Positions 35,760 to 44,547 of a stretch of 64,000 nucleotides of DNA are shown piece after piece. Within the stretch, counting starts at the first letter, position 1. Each line of letters begins with the position of its first letter. The notes under the pieces are model-generated. The model saw only the letters and a list, made by a program, of their open reading frames with translations, had not been told where the DNA came from and did no database searches. This DNA comes from Brevundimonas sp. (GTDB lineage: Bacteria > Pseudomonadota > Alphaproteobacteria > Caulobacterales > Caulobacteraceae): positions 112,786-176,785 of the forward strand of contig NZ_QFNM01000005.1 in the NCBI RefSeq assembly GCF_003248455.1. Reading direction: 5' to 3'. Both the position numbers and the translations under genes were made by a program.

Positions 35760-37139
35760 ATGAACCGAGTTCTGAAAGTCGCGCTGATCTGCGGCGTCGC
35801 CGCGACCATGGCGTCGTGCGGCACCGTGCGCCGCAACCTGCCCTTCGGCTTGGGCGGCAAGGAAGACGCCAAGGCGACGGCCTCGGCCGGCGACCGGATT
35901 TCGGTGCTGGAGTTCGATCAGCAGCTGGCGCCGTCGGCCGCCCTATCCGGCCGCGACTTCTTCCTGCCCGGCCCGCAGGCCGTCACCGCCTGGACCCAGC
36001 CCGGCGGCACGGCCGAGAACCTGGTCGAACACGTCATCGCCGCCCCCGAGTTCCAGATCGCCTGGAAGCGCGGCGTCGGCTCCGGCTCGGCGCGCGTCGG
36101 CAACGTCATGGCGCCCATCGTGGCGGCGGACGGCAAGGTTTTCGTGCTGGACGGCGAATCGACTGTCTCGGCGGTGTCGGCCGACACCGGCGCGGTGCTG
36201 TGGAAGGTCAATGTCAAGAACGCGGATCGCGACCGCAACGGCGGGTTCGGCGGCGGCGTGGCCGTCGGCGCGGGCAAGGTGTTCGTCTCGTCGGGCTATC
36301 GCTCCATGTCGGCGCTGGACGCCAACACCGGCGCGGTGATCTGGACCCAGCAGGTGGACGCCCCGATCCACGGCGCCCCGACCGTTTCTGGAAACCGCGT
36401 CTTCGTCGTCGACGTGGACAGCCAGTTGTTCGCCTTCGACGCCGCCACCGGCGCCCAGGACTGGACCTATCGCGGCATCGCCGAGCCGGCGCGGGTGATG
36501 CGCGCCTCAAGCCCGGCGGTCAGCGGCACCACGGTCGTCGCCCCCTTCGCCTCGGGCCAGCTGGTCGCGCTGAGCACTCTGAACGGCCAGGCGGTGTGGG
36601 AAGAGACCCTGTCGCGCACCAGCCGCACCAGCGCCCTGTCCGAGGTTCGCGACGTGGCGGGCCGCCCCGTCATCAGCCGGGGCATGGTCTATGGCGTCAG
36701 CCACTCCGGCGTCATGTCGGCCCTGGACCTGCGCTCGGGCCAGCCCAAGTGGCAATTGCCGGTGACGGGCGTCAACGCGCCCCTGCCGGTCGGGGACGCG
36801 GTGTTCGTGGTTTCCAAGGCGGGCCAGTTGATCACCGTCAACCGCGACACTGGCCAGATCTACTGGACGCGCGAGTTGAACGAGGGCCGCGAACGCCGCG
36901 AGGGCGGCTTCCTGACCTTCGGCCGCCGCACCATCCGTCCGCAATGGTCGGGGCCGCTCCTGGCCTCCAATCGTCTGGTGATGGTCAATTCGTTCGGCGA
37001 GGCCGTGGCGTTCGATCCCAAGACCGGCGCCGCCCAGGCCACGCTGAAGCTGGGCGCCCCCGCCTATATCGCCCCGGCCGCCTACAACGGCGCCCTCTAT
37101 GTGCTGACCGACAACGGCCAACTGATCTGCATCCGCTGA
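35760..37139 (+). CDS. bamB: Outer membrane protein assembly factor BamB (PQQ-like beta-propeller)
   Basis: A 459-residue lipoprotein: signal MNRVLKVALICGVAATMASC with lipobox MASC, then seven-to-eight PQQ-like beta-propeller repeats visible as DTGAVLWKVNV, NTGAVIWTQQVD, ATGAQDWTYRG, LNGQAVWEETL, RSGQPKWQLPV and DTGQIYWTREL. BamB binds BamA and assists insertion of outer-membrane beta-barrels; the many TonB-dependent receptors in this genome depend on that machine. ATG at 35760 follows the YfgM-like gene by 23 bases, and der begins 31 bases downstream. Confidence 0.9.
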   Translation: MNRVLKVALICGVAATMASCGTVRRNLPFGLGGKEDAKATASAGDRISVLEFDQQLAPSAALSGRDFFLPGPQAVTAWTQPGGTAENLVEHVIAAPEFQIAWKRGVGSGSARVGNVMAPIVAADGKVFVLDGESTVSAVSADTGAVLWKVNVKNADRDRNGGFGGGVAVGAGKVFVSSGYRSMSALDANTGAVIWTQQVDAPIHGAPTVSGNRVFVVDVDSQLFAFDAATGAQDWTYRGIAEPARVMRASSPAVSGTTVVAPFASGQLVALSTLNGQAVWEETLSRTSRTSALSEVRDVAGRPVISRGMVYGVSHSGVMSALDLRSGQPKWQLPVTGVNAPLPVGDAVFVVSKAGQLITVNRDTGQIYWTRELNEGRERREGGFLTFGRRTIRPQWSGPLLASNRLVMVNSFGEAVAFDPKTGAAQATLKLGAPAYIAPAAYNGALYVLTDNGQLICIR

Positions 37140-37170
37140 TTTTCAGCCCGAACTAAGCTAGAAAGCCGAC

Positions 37171-38790
37171 ATGGCTCTGAAGGTCGCCATCGTCGGCCGC
37201 CCCAATGTGGGCAAGTCGACCCTGTTCAACCGCCTCGTCGGCAAGCGTCTGGCGCTGGTCGACGATCGTCCCGGCGTGACCCGCGACCGGCGCTACGCCG
37301 ACGGCAATATCGGCGACATGGACCTGACGCTGATCGACACGGCGGGCTACGAGGACGTCGCCGACGAAAGCCTGGAGGCCCGGATGCGCGAGCAGACCGA
37401 GGCCGCGCTGGACGACGCCGAACTGATCATGTTCATGATGGACGCCCGCGAGGGCGTGACGTCGCTGGACCGGATTTTCGCCGAGCGCCTGCGCAAGGTC
37501 CACAAGCCCGTCATCCTGCTGGCCAACAAGTCCGAAAGCCGAGAGAGCGGCGGCGGCGTCGGCGAGGCGCACGCCCTGGGCTTCGGCGAGCCCGTCGCCA
37601 TTTCCGCCGAGCACGGCGAGGGGATGGCCGATCTGTACGCCGCCATCGTAAACGCCTCGCAGGACATCTTCGTCGAGGAGATCGACGAGCCGGACAAGCC
37701 GATCCGCATCGCCGTCATCGGTCGGCCGAACGCCGGCAAGTCCACCCTGATCAATCGCCTGATCGGCGACGACCGGCTGTTGACCGGGCCGGAAGCGGGC
37801 ATCACCCGCGATTCCATCTCGGTCGACTGGCAGTTCGAAGGCAAGAACATCCGTCTGGTCGACACGGCCGGGATGCGCCGCAAGGCGCGGGTGCAGGAGA
37901 AGCTGGAGAAGCTGTCGGTCGCCGACACCATCCGGGCCATCACCTTCGCCGAAGTCGTCATCCTGATGATGGACAAGGACGACGCCTTCGACACCCAGGA
38001 CCTGCAACTGGCCGATCTGGTCGAGCGCGAGGGCCGCGCCCTGGTCTATGTCGCGTCAAAATGGGACCTGGAGGAAGAGCCCCAGTCCCGCATGGCCAAG
38101 CTGAAGGCCATGGCCGAGGACAAGCTGCCGCAGTTGAAGGGTTCGCCCTTCGTCGCCCTGTCGTCGCACAGCGGCCGCGGCGTCGAACGGCTGATGCCCG
38201 CCGTGCTCCAGGCCTATGACACCTGGTCGGTCAAGGTGAAGACCAAGGATCTGAACACCTGGCTGTCCATGGCGACCCAGCGGCACCCGCCCCCCGCCGT
38301 GGACGGCAAGCGGATCAAGCCGAAATACATCGCCCAGACCAAGGCGCGGCCGCCGACCTTCGTGCTGATGGCCAACCGGGCCGAGGCGATGCCAGAGCAC
38401 TACAAACGCTATCTGGTCAATTCGATCCGCGAGAGCTTCGACCTGCCCGGCACGCCGATCCGGCTGAACGTCAAGTCCAGCGGGAACAACCCCTATGCCG
38501 AGGGCGGCGCAAAGTCGGGGCCGGAACGGTTCAAAGGCGCGGCCAAGACCGCCCCCCGCCGCGTGCAGAAGGCGGAAAAGGAGGAGGCCCTGTCCCGCCT
38601 GCCCGGCAAGGCGTTGGAGCAGAAGAAGGCGCGTAAGGCGCAACCCAAGATGCTGGGCGGCCTGAAGGCCAGCGCGTCGAAAAAGGCGGGTTCGTCCGTG
38701 GCGGTCCAGAAGGGCGCCCGCGGCGGCGCCCGCCAGGTCTCGCGCTCGGGCCGCGTCCGCACCGGCCAGAAGGGCGGCGTCAAGCGTTGA
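37171..38790 (+). CDS. der: Ribosome biogenesis GTPase Der
   Basis: A 539-residue GTPase with two tandem G domains: GRPNVGKSTLFNRL with DTAGYED and NKSE in the first (residues about 6-170), and GRPNAGKSTLINRL with DTAGMRRKARVQEKLEKLS and SKWD in the second (from about 185). A KH-like domain follows (KTKDLNTWLSMATQRHPPP, TFVLMANRAEAMPEHYKRYL). Der promotes 50S subunit assembly. The usual protein ends near residue 450; here a basic Ala/Lys/Arg-rich tail of about 80 residues follows, a feature I know from other alphaproteobacteria but not of known function. It is the last gene in this operon. Confidence 0.93.
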   Translation: MALKVAIVGRPNVGKSTLFNRLVGKRLALVDDRPGVTRDRRYADGNIGDMDLTLIDTAGYEDVADESLEARMREQTEAALDDAELIMFMMDAREGVTSLDRIFAERLRKVHKPVILLANKSESRESGGGVGEAHALGFGEPVAISAEHGEGMADLYAAIVNASQDIFVEEIDEPDKPIRIAVIGRPNAGKSTLINRLIGDDRLLTGPEAGITRDSISVDWQFEGKNIRLVDTAGMRRKARVQEKLEKLSVADTIRAITFAEVVILMMDKDDAFDTQDLQLADLVEREGRALVYVASKWDLEEEPQSRMAKLKAMAEDKLPQLKGSPFVALSSHSGRGVERLMPAVLQAYDTWSVKVKTKDLNTWLSMATQRHPPPAVDGKRIKPKYIAQTKARPPTFVLMANRAEAMPEHYKRYLVNSIRESFDLPGTPIRLNVKSSGNNPYAEGGAKSGPERFKGAAKTAPRRVQKAEKEEALSRLPGKALEQKKARKAQPKMLGGLKASASKKAGSSVAVQKGARGGARQVSRSGRVRTGQKGGVKR

Positions 38791-38808
38791 GGGTCGCGCG
38801 CTGATCCC

Positions 38809-39273
38809 ATGAGCGAAGCGTCCACCGTCCTGCCCGACCGGCCAACCGCGCGCTGGCTGATCCTGGACAGGCGGGGGCGGGTGCTGCTGTTTCGCTTCGT
38901 CTATGCCGAAGGGCCGCTGACGGGGACCGCCTTCTGGGCCACGCCCGGCGGGGGCTGCGAACCGGGCGAAACCTATGAGGACGCCGCCCGGCGTGAACTG
39001 TTCGAAGAGACAGGGCTGAGCGTCGCCGATCCGGGGCCGCAGGTGGCGCGCGTCCGTGTGCGCTTTCGCCTTCCGGACGGGCGAATGGCCAATGTGGACC
39101 AGCGCTTCTTCCTGCTGCGCACCCGGGATTTCGACCTGTCGCCCGAGGGCTGGACCGAGGAAGAGCAAAGGGTGCTGGTCGAACACCGATGGTGGGATGT
39201 CGCCGACATCCGGGCGTCGAATGAAACGATCTGGCCCACGGAACTGGCCGAGATGCTGGATGGTCTCGGCTAG
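38809..39273 (+). CDS. Nudix hydrolase
   Basis: A 154-residue Nudix-fold protein. The Nudix box is complete: GCEPGETYEDAARRELFEET followed by GL (near residues 50-71), with the glutamates that bind magnesium. Substrate is unknown; likely a nucleoside diphosphate linked to another moiety. The last part has WTEEEQRVLVEHRWWDVADI. It starts 18 bases after der, so it may be cotranscribed, and ends seven bases before a convergent SDR gene. Confidence 0.88.
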   Translation: MSEASTVLPDRPTARWLILDRRGRVLLFRFVYAEGPLTGTAFWATPGGGCEPGETYEDAARRELFEETGLSVADPGPQVARVRVRFRLPDGRMANVDQRFFLLRTRDFDLSPEGWTEEEQRVLVEHRWWDVADIRASNETIWPTELAEMLDGLG

Positions 39274-39280
39274 GAGCCGT

Positions 39281-40033
39281 TCAGATCAGCGCGTCGGGCG
39301 TCGGACCGGCCCGCCAGTCGCGGAACCTGACGCTCAGGGGCGGCTGAACGTCGGCGCGGGCCAGGTCCAGGATCAGGGGAGCGATCTCGGAGGGATGGGG
39401 CAGGGCGGACGGGTCTTCGCCCGGATAGGCCTGGGCGCGCATGGCGGTGCGCATTCGGCCGGGATCGACGATGCTGACGCGGATCGGGGTGCTCTCGACC
39501 TCGTCGGCCCAGGCCTTCATGAGAGCCTCGGCGCCGGCCTTGGTCGCCGCATACATGCCCCAGAAGGCGCGGGGCGCGGTCGCCACGCTGGTCGTCAGAT
39601 GGATGGCCCGCCCGGCGTCCGAGGCGCGAAGCAGCGGCTCCAGCGAGCGGATCAGGCGATAGACGGCGGTGAAGTTGGTCTTTTCGACCTTGGCGAACTC
39701 GCGCGGGTCGGCGTGGGCGACCGGCGTCAGGCCCGACGGCCCCATGGTCGCCGCCGCGTGAACCCAGATGTCCAGCCGCTTGAACCGTTCGAAGATGGCG
39801 CCGCCCAGCCGGTCGATGGCCCCGCCGTCTACCAAATCGAACGGGATCAGGGTCGCGTGGCGACCGGTGGCGGTGAAGATGGCGTCGTCCAGCTCTTCCA
39901 GACCGCCTTGGGTGCGCGCCGTCGCGATGACGTGCGCCCCGGCCTTGGCCAGCGCCAGGGCGCTCTCGTAGCCAATGCCGCGCGAGGCGCCGACGACAAG
40001 GGCGATACGGTCGTTCAGTGGAAGTTCGGACAT
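39281..40033 (-). CDS. Short-chain dehydrogenase/reductase (SDR)
   Basis: A 250-residue classical SDR: nucleotide-binding GASRGIGYESALALAKAG near residue 16 and the catalytic YAATK pair (WGMYAATKAGAEALM). The middle region HAAATMGPSGLTPVAHADP stands in for the usual NAG motif (HAAA). Its substrate is unknown. The start is taken at 40033 (MSELPLNDRIAL); an in-frame upstream Met at 40063 is less likely. It follows purF by 45 bases on the minus strand, the order found in other Caulobacterales, so a place in the cvpA-purF operon is likely. Confidence 0.85.
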   Translation of the reverse strand: MSELPLNDRIALVVGASRGIGYESALALAKAGAHVIATARTQGGLEELDDAIFTATGRHATLIPFDLVDGGAIDRLGGAIFERFKRLDIWVHAAATMGPSGLTPVAHADPREFAKVEKTNFTAVYRLIRSLEPLLRASDAGRAIHLTTSVATAPRAFWGMYAATKAGAEALMKAWADEVESTPIRVSIVDPGRMRTAMRAQAYPGEDPSALPHPSEIAPLILDLARADVQPPLSVRFRDWRAGPTPDALI

Positions 40034-40078
40034 GGCCGCTGATAGCGCGGCCCGCCCCTTCAAGCCAAGAGCCGGGAC

Positions 40079-41584
40079 CTAGGCGCTGACCAGCAGGGAC
40101 AGTTGCCTGGCGCCGAACTCGCGGCCGCCTTCCTCGATCTCGCGATCCAGCAGGCGGGTGGGATAGTCGCCGGTGAAATAGTGGTCGGTGAACTGGGGGT
40201 TGGCGTTGTCGCGGCCGGTTTCGCCCATGGCGCGGTAAAGGCCGTCGATGGACAGGAAGCCCAGGGAATCGACCTCCAGCAACTCGCGCATCTCATCCAG
40301 GGTCTTGTTGGCGGCCAGCAACTGGGCGCGCTCGGGCATGTCGATGCCGTAGAAGTCGGGATAGAGAATCTGCGGGCTGGCCGAGCGCAGATGGACTTCC
40401 GTGGCGCCGGCGGCGCGCACGGCGCGGACCAGCTTCACCGAGGTCGTGCCGCGCACGATGGAATCGTCGATCAGCACGACTCTTTTGCCCGCCAGGGCCG
40501 ATCTGTTGGGGCTGTGCTTCATTCGAACGCCCTTCTGGCGGGCGCCCTGGCTGGGCTGGATGAAGGTGCGCCCCAGATAGTGGCTGCGGATGATGCCCAT
40601 TTCGTAGGGAATGCCGCTTTCCTGCGCGTAGCCCAGGGCGGCGGGGACGCCGGAATCGGGCACCGGCACGACGATGTCGGCCTCGACCCCCAGTTCGCGG
40701 GCCAGGCCCCGGCCCATCTCCTTGCGCACCTCATAGACCGAGCGGCCGTTCACGACCGAGTCCGGGCGTGAGAAATAGACGTACTCGAACAGGCAGGGGC
40801 GGGCGGCGCGGGCGGGAAAGGGCTTGATCGATTCCAGGCCGTTCTCGTCGATGACCACGACCTCGCCGTGTTCGACGTCGCGCACGAAGGTCGCGCCGAT
40901 CATATCCAGCGCGCAGGTCTCGGACGCCAGCACCCAGGCCTGACCGATCTGGCCCAGCACCAGGGGACGGATGCCCAGCGGGTCGCGCGCGCCGATCATC
41001 TTGTGGCGGGTCTGGGCGACCAGGGCGTAGCCGCCCTCGATCCGCGCCAGGGCGTCGATGAAGCGGTCGACGATCTTGGCCTTGCGGCTGCGGGCGATCA
41101 GATGAAGGATGACTTCGGAATCCGAGGTGGACTGGAAGATGGCCCCTTCGCCGACCAACTGGCTGTGCAGGAATTTGAAGTTGGTCAGATTGCCGTTGTG
41201 GGCGATGGCGATGCCGCCCTGGTCCAGATCGGCGAACATCGGCTGGATATTGCGCAGGAAGCTGCCGCCGGCGGTGGAGTAGCGGGTGTGGCCGACGGCC
41301 GCCCGCCCCGGCATCCGCTTCATCAGGTCGGCGCCGCCGAAGGCCTCGCCCACCAGGCCCTGGTGCCGTTCGGTGTAGAAGCGCTCGTTCTTGATGCTGG
41401 CGATGCCGCAGGCCTCCTGGCCGCGATGCTGCAAGGCGTGCAGGCCCAGGGCGACGACGGCGGAGCCCTCGTCCTCTTCGGCGCCCCAGACGCCGCAAAC
41501 GCCGCACTCCAGCCGGAGTTGATCGTCCTCCGGCTCGCGCCAGTGTTCGCGGTGAACGACGGGATCGGCGATTTGGTGGCGCAT
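40079..41584 (-). CDS. purF: Amidophosphoribosyltransferase
   Basis: First enzyme of de novo purine synthesis, converting PRPP and glutamine to 5-phosphoribosylamine. The 501-residue protein has an N-terminal glutaminase domain; the sequence ECGVCGVWGAEEDEG places the catalytic Cys at residue 27 after a 26-residue propeptide that would be removed on maturation. Further motifs are GLHALQHRGQEACGIASI, GRAAVGHTRYSTAGGS and the PRPP-binding loop RVVLIDDSIVRGTTSVKLV in the C-terminal phosphoribosyltransferase domain. It lies 26 bases after cvpA and is presumably cotranscribed with it, as in many bacteria. Confidence 0.95.
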   Translation of the reverse strand: MRHQIADPVVHREHWREPEDDQLRLECGVCGVWGAEEDEGSAVVALGLHALQHRGQEACGIASIKNERFYTERHQGLVGEAFGGADLMKRMPGRAAVGHTRYSTAGGSFLRNIQPMFADLDQGGIAIAHNGNLTNFKFLHSQLVGEGAIFQSTSDSEVILHLIARSRKAKIVDRFIDALARIEGGYALVAQTRHKMIGARDPLGIRPLVLGQIGQAWVLASETCALDMIGATFVRDVEHGEVVVIDENGLESIKPFPARAARPCLFEYVYFSRPDSVVNGRSVYEVRKEMGRGLARELGVEADIVVPVPDSGVPAALGYAQESGIPYEMGIIRSHYLGRTFIQPSQGARQKGVRMKHSPNRSALAGKRVVLIDDSIVRGTTSVKLVRAVRAAGATEVHLRSASPQILYPDFYGIDMPERAQLLAANKTLDEMRELLEVDSLGFLSIDGLYRAMGETGRDNANPQFTDHYFTGDYPTRLLDREIEEGGREFGARQLSLLVSA

Positions 41585-41610
41585 CGTGGGCTCCGATGAC
41601 CTGGGGAAAC

Positions 41611-42225
41611 TTAAGGGGCGGCTTCGCGGCGCGAGTTAGGCTCTGATTGCGTCGGGGGCAAGGCTTCGCCGTCGGAAAACCCCCTGCGTACGGATGAATC
41701 GACGACGGGCGTGATGGCGTCGGCGCCCCGACCGATGCTGGGCAGGACGATCTGGATCGTTCGCGCGCCCAATGCGCTGATCGGATAGAGGGCGGCGCCG
41801 GAGAGCCAGCGCGGCGTACGCTCGCCCGGCAGGGCGGCGACGACGACCAGGTGCACCGCCCCGATCAGGATCAGGGCGCGCAAGCCCCCGATCACGAAAC
41901 CGAAGACCCGGTTCGCCACCCCCAGATGCGGATGGTCCCTGGCCCCCTTAGACAGCATTCCGCCGATCAAGCGCAGGCCGAAATAGATCACGAAGAAGGT
42001 CAGGACGGCGGCCAGGATCGACCCGGCCCATTCGGGATCGACCAAGGCGCGGGCGAACCCTGCGGTCCAGGGCAGGGCGATCAGGGCGACCAGGGCGGCC
42101 AAGATTGCGCTGAGCAGGGTGATGATCTCGCGCACCCCGCCCCGCACCCAGCCGGCGGCGACGGAGAACAGGATCACCACGATGGCGAAGACGTCGTATC
42201 CGGTCACGTAGGCCTTGCTCTCCAA
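41611..42225 (-). CDS. cvpA: CvpA family membrane protein
   Basis: A 204-residue protein with four hydrophobic segments (YDVFAIVVILFSVAAGWVRG, LLSAILAALVALIALPWTAG, SILAAVLTFFVIYFGLRLIG, VFGFVIGGLRALILIGAVHL) and the family's WVRGGVREIITL motif. CvpA is needed for colicin V production and envelope homeostasis in Escherichia coli; its biochemical role is unclear. It is followed by purF, a linkage conserved widely. The C-terminal 60 residues are hydrophilic and low-complexity. A repeat element lies upstream in the gap between its start and the radA stop. Confidence 0.9.
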   Translation of the reverse strand: MESKAYVTGYDVFAIVVILFSVAAGWVRGGVREIITLLSAILAALVALIALPWTAGFARALVDPEWAGSILAAVLTFFVIYFGLRLIGGMLSKGARDHPHLGVANRVFGFVIGGLRALILIGAVHLVVVAALPGERTPRWLSGAALYPISALGARTIQIVLPSIGRGADAITPVVDSSVRRGFSDGEALPPTQSEPNSRREAAP

Positions 42226-42248
42226 TGCGCCTCGCCAACCCCTCGGCC

Positions 42249-42350
42249 CGTCATCCTTAGGCTAGGCCCCGGATCCATGCGCCGGCCGCCGCCGGCGAGC
42301 CCCGTCCTCGACGGAGTCCATGGATCCTCGCCACAAGGGCGAGGATGACG
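42249..42350. repeat. REPIN-like inverted-repeat element
   Basis: The left end begins CGTCATCC and the right end finishes GGATGACG. The right-hand unit is the hairpin ATCCTCGCC-ACAAG-GGCGAGGAT (42324-42346), matching the loops at 10687-10691 and 22939-22943; the left unit is a degenerate copy in inverse orientation. The middle holds CCGGATCCATG (42269-42279) and CATGGATCC (42319-42327), which pair imperfectly with each other. It sits between radA and cvpA. Confidence 0.8.
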
Positions 42351-42380
42351 AACTGAGATGAAGGCGCGATCATCGATCTC

Positions 42381-43748
42381 TTAATAGCGGTTCTGCGAGA
42401 TTCGTTCGACCACATCCGTCAGGCGGGCGGCGGATGTGACCTTCACGCCCTTGGTCTTGGCGGTCAGGGGCGGGGCGAGAACCTGATCGAAGCCCAGCTT
42501 CTGCGCCTCGCGCAGGCGGGCCTCGGCGCGGCCGACGCTGCGGACCTCGCCCGACAGGCCGATCTCGCCGAAGACGACGCAACCCTGAGGCAGGGAGACG
42601 CCGGTCGCCGAACTGATAAGGGCCGCCGCCGCCGCCAAATCGGCGGCGGGCTCGTTGATGCGCAAGCCGCCTGCGACATTCAGATAGACGTCCTGATCGC
42701 CGAAGCCGAAGCCGCAGCGCGCCTCAAGCACCGCCAGCACCATGGCCAGACGCCCCGTCTCCCAGCCGATCACTGCCCGACGCGGGGTGCCATAGGCGGA
42801 TTTGGACACCAAAGCCTGCATCTCGACCAGCACCGGCCGCGATCCTTCGATCCCGGCGAAGACGGCGGCGCCCGGCGCCCGCTCCTTGCCCTCGCCCAGG
42901 AAGAGGGCCGACGGATTGGCCACTTCGCGCAGGCCGCTGTCGCCCATTTCGAACACGCCGATCTCGTCGGTGGCGCCGAAGCGGTTCTTGCCGGCCCGCA
43001 GGATGCGGAACGGATAGCCGCGCTCGCCCTCGAAGGTCATGACGGCGTCGACCAGGTGTTCGACCACGCGCGGGCCGGCGACCTGACCGTCCTTGGTGAC
43101 GTGGCCGACCAGGACGATGGCAGGGCCGTCGTTCTTGGCCAGGCGCACCAGTTCGCCGGCGCAGGCCCGGACCTGGGTGATGGAGCCGGGGCCGCTGTCG
43201 TGCATGTCGGACCACAGGGTCTGGACCGAATCGACGATGACGATGTCGAACCGTTCGCGCTTCAGCGTGCCCAGGATTTCGCGCAAGGCCGTCGCCGCCG
43301 CCAGTTCGACCGGCGCCTGGGCCAGACCCATGCGCTTGGCCCGGGCGCGTATCTGCTCGACCGCCTCTTCGCCCGAGATATAGGCCACGCGGGCGCCGCG
43401 CAGGGCCGCTTTGGCCGCCACCTCCAGCAAGAGGGTGGACTTGCCCACGCCCGGATCGCCGCTGAGCAGGATGGCCGAGCCCGGCACGACCCCGCCGCCG
43501 CAGACCCGGTCGAACTCGGCCACTCCCGTGGCGATGCGCAGCGGTTCGGGCGCGTCGGACTGGAGGGTTTCGAACTGGATTCCGCGCGAGCGCGCCGAGG
43601 CGGCGGACGGTTTGATGGCGCCGGGCGGGGCCGAGCGGTTTTCCTCGCTCAGGGTGTTCCACTGGCCGCAGGCGCCGCATTGGCCCGACCATTTGCCGTG
43701 AACCGCGCCGCAGGATTGACAGACATAGAGGGCGGAATCGCGAGCCAT
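42381..43748 (-). CDS. radA: DNA repair protein RadA
   Basis: A 455-residue RecA-like repair ATPase that helps process recombination intermediates. It begins with a four-Cys zinc finger (CQSCGAVHGKWSGQCGACG), then Walker A GDPGVGKSTL near residue 98, Walker B in IVIVDSVQTLW, the RadA-specific KNRFG motif (GKNRFGATDEIG) and a C-terminal Lon protease-like domain (YLNVAGGLRINEPAADLAAA, VVFGEIGLSGEVRSVGRAEA). ATG at 43748 begins at the zinc finger; an upstream in-frame extension is ignored. It stands alone on the minus strand. Confidence 0.95.
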   Translation of the reverse strand: MARDSALYVCQSCGAVHGKWSGQCGACGQWNTLSEENRSAPPGAIKPSAASARSRGIQFETLQSDAPEPLRIATGVAEFDRVCGGGVVPGSAILLSGDPGVGKSTLLLEVAAKAALRGARVAYISGEEAVEQIRARAKRMGLAQAPVELAAATALREILGTLKRERFDIVIVDSVQTLWSDMHDSGPGSITQVRACAGELVRLAKNDGPAIVLVGHVTKDGQVAGPRVVEHLVDAVMTFEGERGYPFRILRAGKNRFGATDEIGVFEMGDSGLREVANPSALFLGEGKERAPGAAVFAGIEGSRPVLVEMQALVSKSAYGTPRRAVIGWETGRLAMVLAVLEARCGFGFGDQDVYLNVAGGLRINEPAADLAAAAALISSATGVSLPQGCVVFGEIGLSGEVRSVGRAEARLREAQKLGFDQVLAPPLTAKTKGVKVTSAARLTDVVERISQNRY

Positions 43749-43917
43749 GGGCTTCCTTAGCAGGTCGGGGCCGGCGTCGCTTGCGCCATCGCCACGACAA
43801 AGCCGGACGTATGCGCAACCTTTGCAATAGTCAGGTATTGAGAACCTGTCGCACACCCTTGCTTTTCAAATGCCGGGGACGCCGATACCCTGTTCGCTCG
43901 AATCCCAGAGGCGCCCC

Positions 43918-44547
43918 ATGACCGATCCGACGTCCCCCTCGCAACCCGCCGTCGATCCGGCCCTGACCGCGCGGGTCAAGGGCATATTGCTGCAACCCGC
44001 CTCGGAATGGCGGGTGATCGACGGCGAGTTCGCCACGATCAAGACCCTGTTCACCCGCTACGCGATGATCTTGGCCGCCATCGGTCCGGTGGCGACCTTG
44101 ATCGGCAGCGTGGCGTTCGGGCATGCGTCGATCGTCAGCGCCCTGGTGCTGGCCATCGTCTCCTACGGCCTGAACCTGGCGGGGGTGTATCTGCTGGGCC
44201 TGATCATCAACGCCCTGGCCTCCAGCTTCGGTTCGACGCCGAATCCGGTGCAGGCGATGAAGCTGGCGGTCTACGCCATGACCGCCTCCTGGATCGCGGG
44301 GGTGTTCCACCTGATCCCGGCCCTGGGCGCCCTGACCATCATTGGGGGCGTCTACAGCCTGGTGCTGCTGTTCCTGGGCCTGCCGATCCTGATGAAGACG
44401 CCCGAGGACAAGAAGATCGTCTACTATGTCGTCGTCCTGATCGCCGGCGTGGTTCTGGCCATGATCATGATGGCGGTCCTGGGGGCCATCGCCGTCAGTT
44501 TCGTGGCGTCCACCGCCGGGATCGCGGCCCTGGGACGCGGTTACTGA
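43918..44547 (+). CDS. Yip1 family membrane protein
   Basis: A 209-residue membrane protein with five hydrophobic segments (YAMILAAIGPVATLIGSVAF, SALVLAIVSYGLNLAGVYLL, MTASWIAGVFHLIPALGALT, GGVYSLVLLFLGLPILM, VVVLIAGVVLAMIMMAVLG). RVKGILLQPASEWRVIDGE near residue 20 is the usual lead-in of bacterial Yip1 (PF04893) proteins. Function unknown. Start at 43918 (MTDPTSPSQ); the preceding in-frame Met at 43870 is less likely. It ends convergently over the alr stop by seven bases. Confidence 0.75.
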   Translation: MTDPTSPSQPAVDPALTARVKGILLQPASEWRVIDGEFATIKTLFTRYAMILAAIGPVATLIGSVAFGHASIVSALVLAIVSYGLNLAGVYLLGLIINALASSFGSTPNPVQAMKLAVYAMTASWIAGVFHLIPALGALTIIGGVYSLVLLFLGLPILMKTPEDKKIVYYVVVLIAGVVLAMIMMAVLGAIAVSFVASTAGIAALGRGY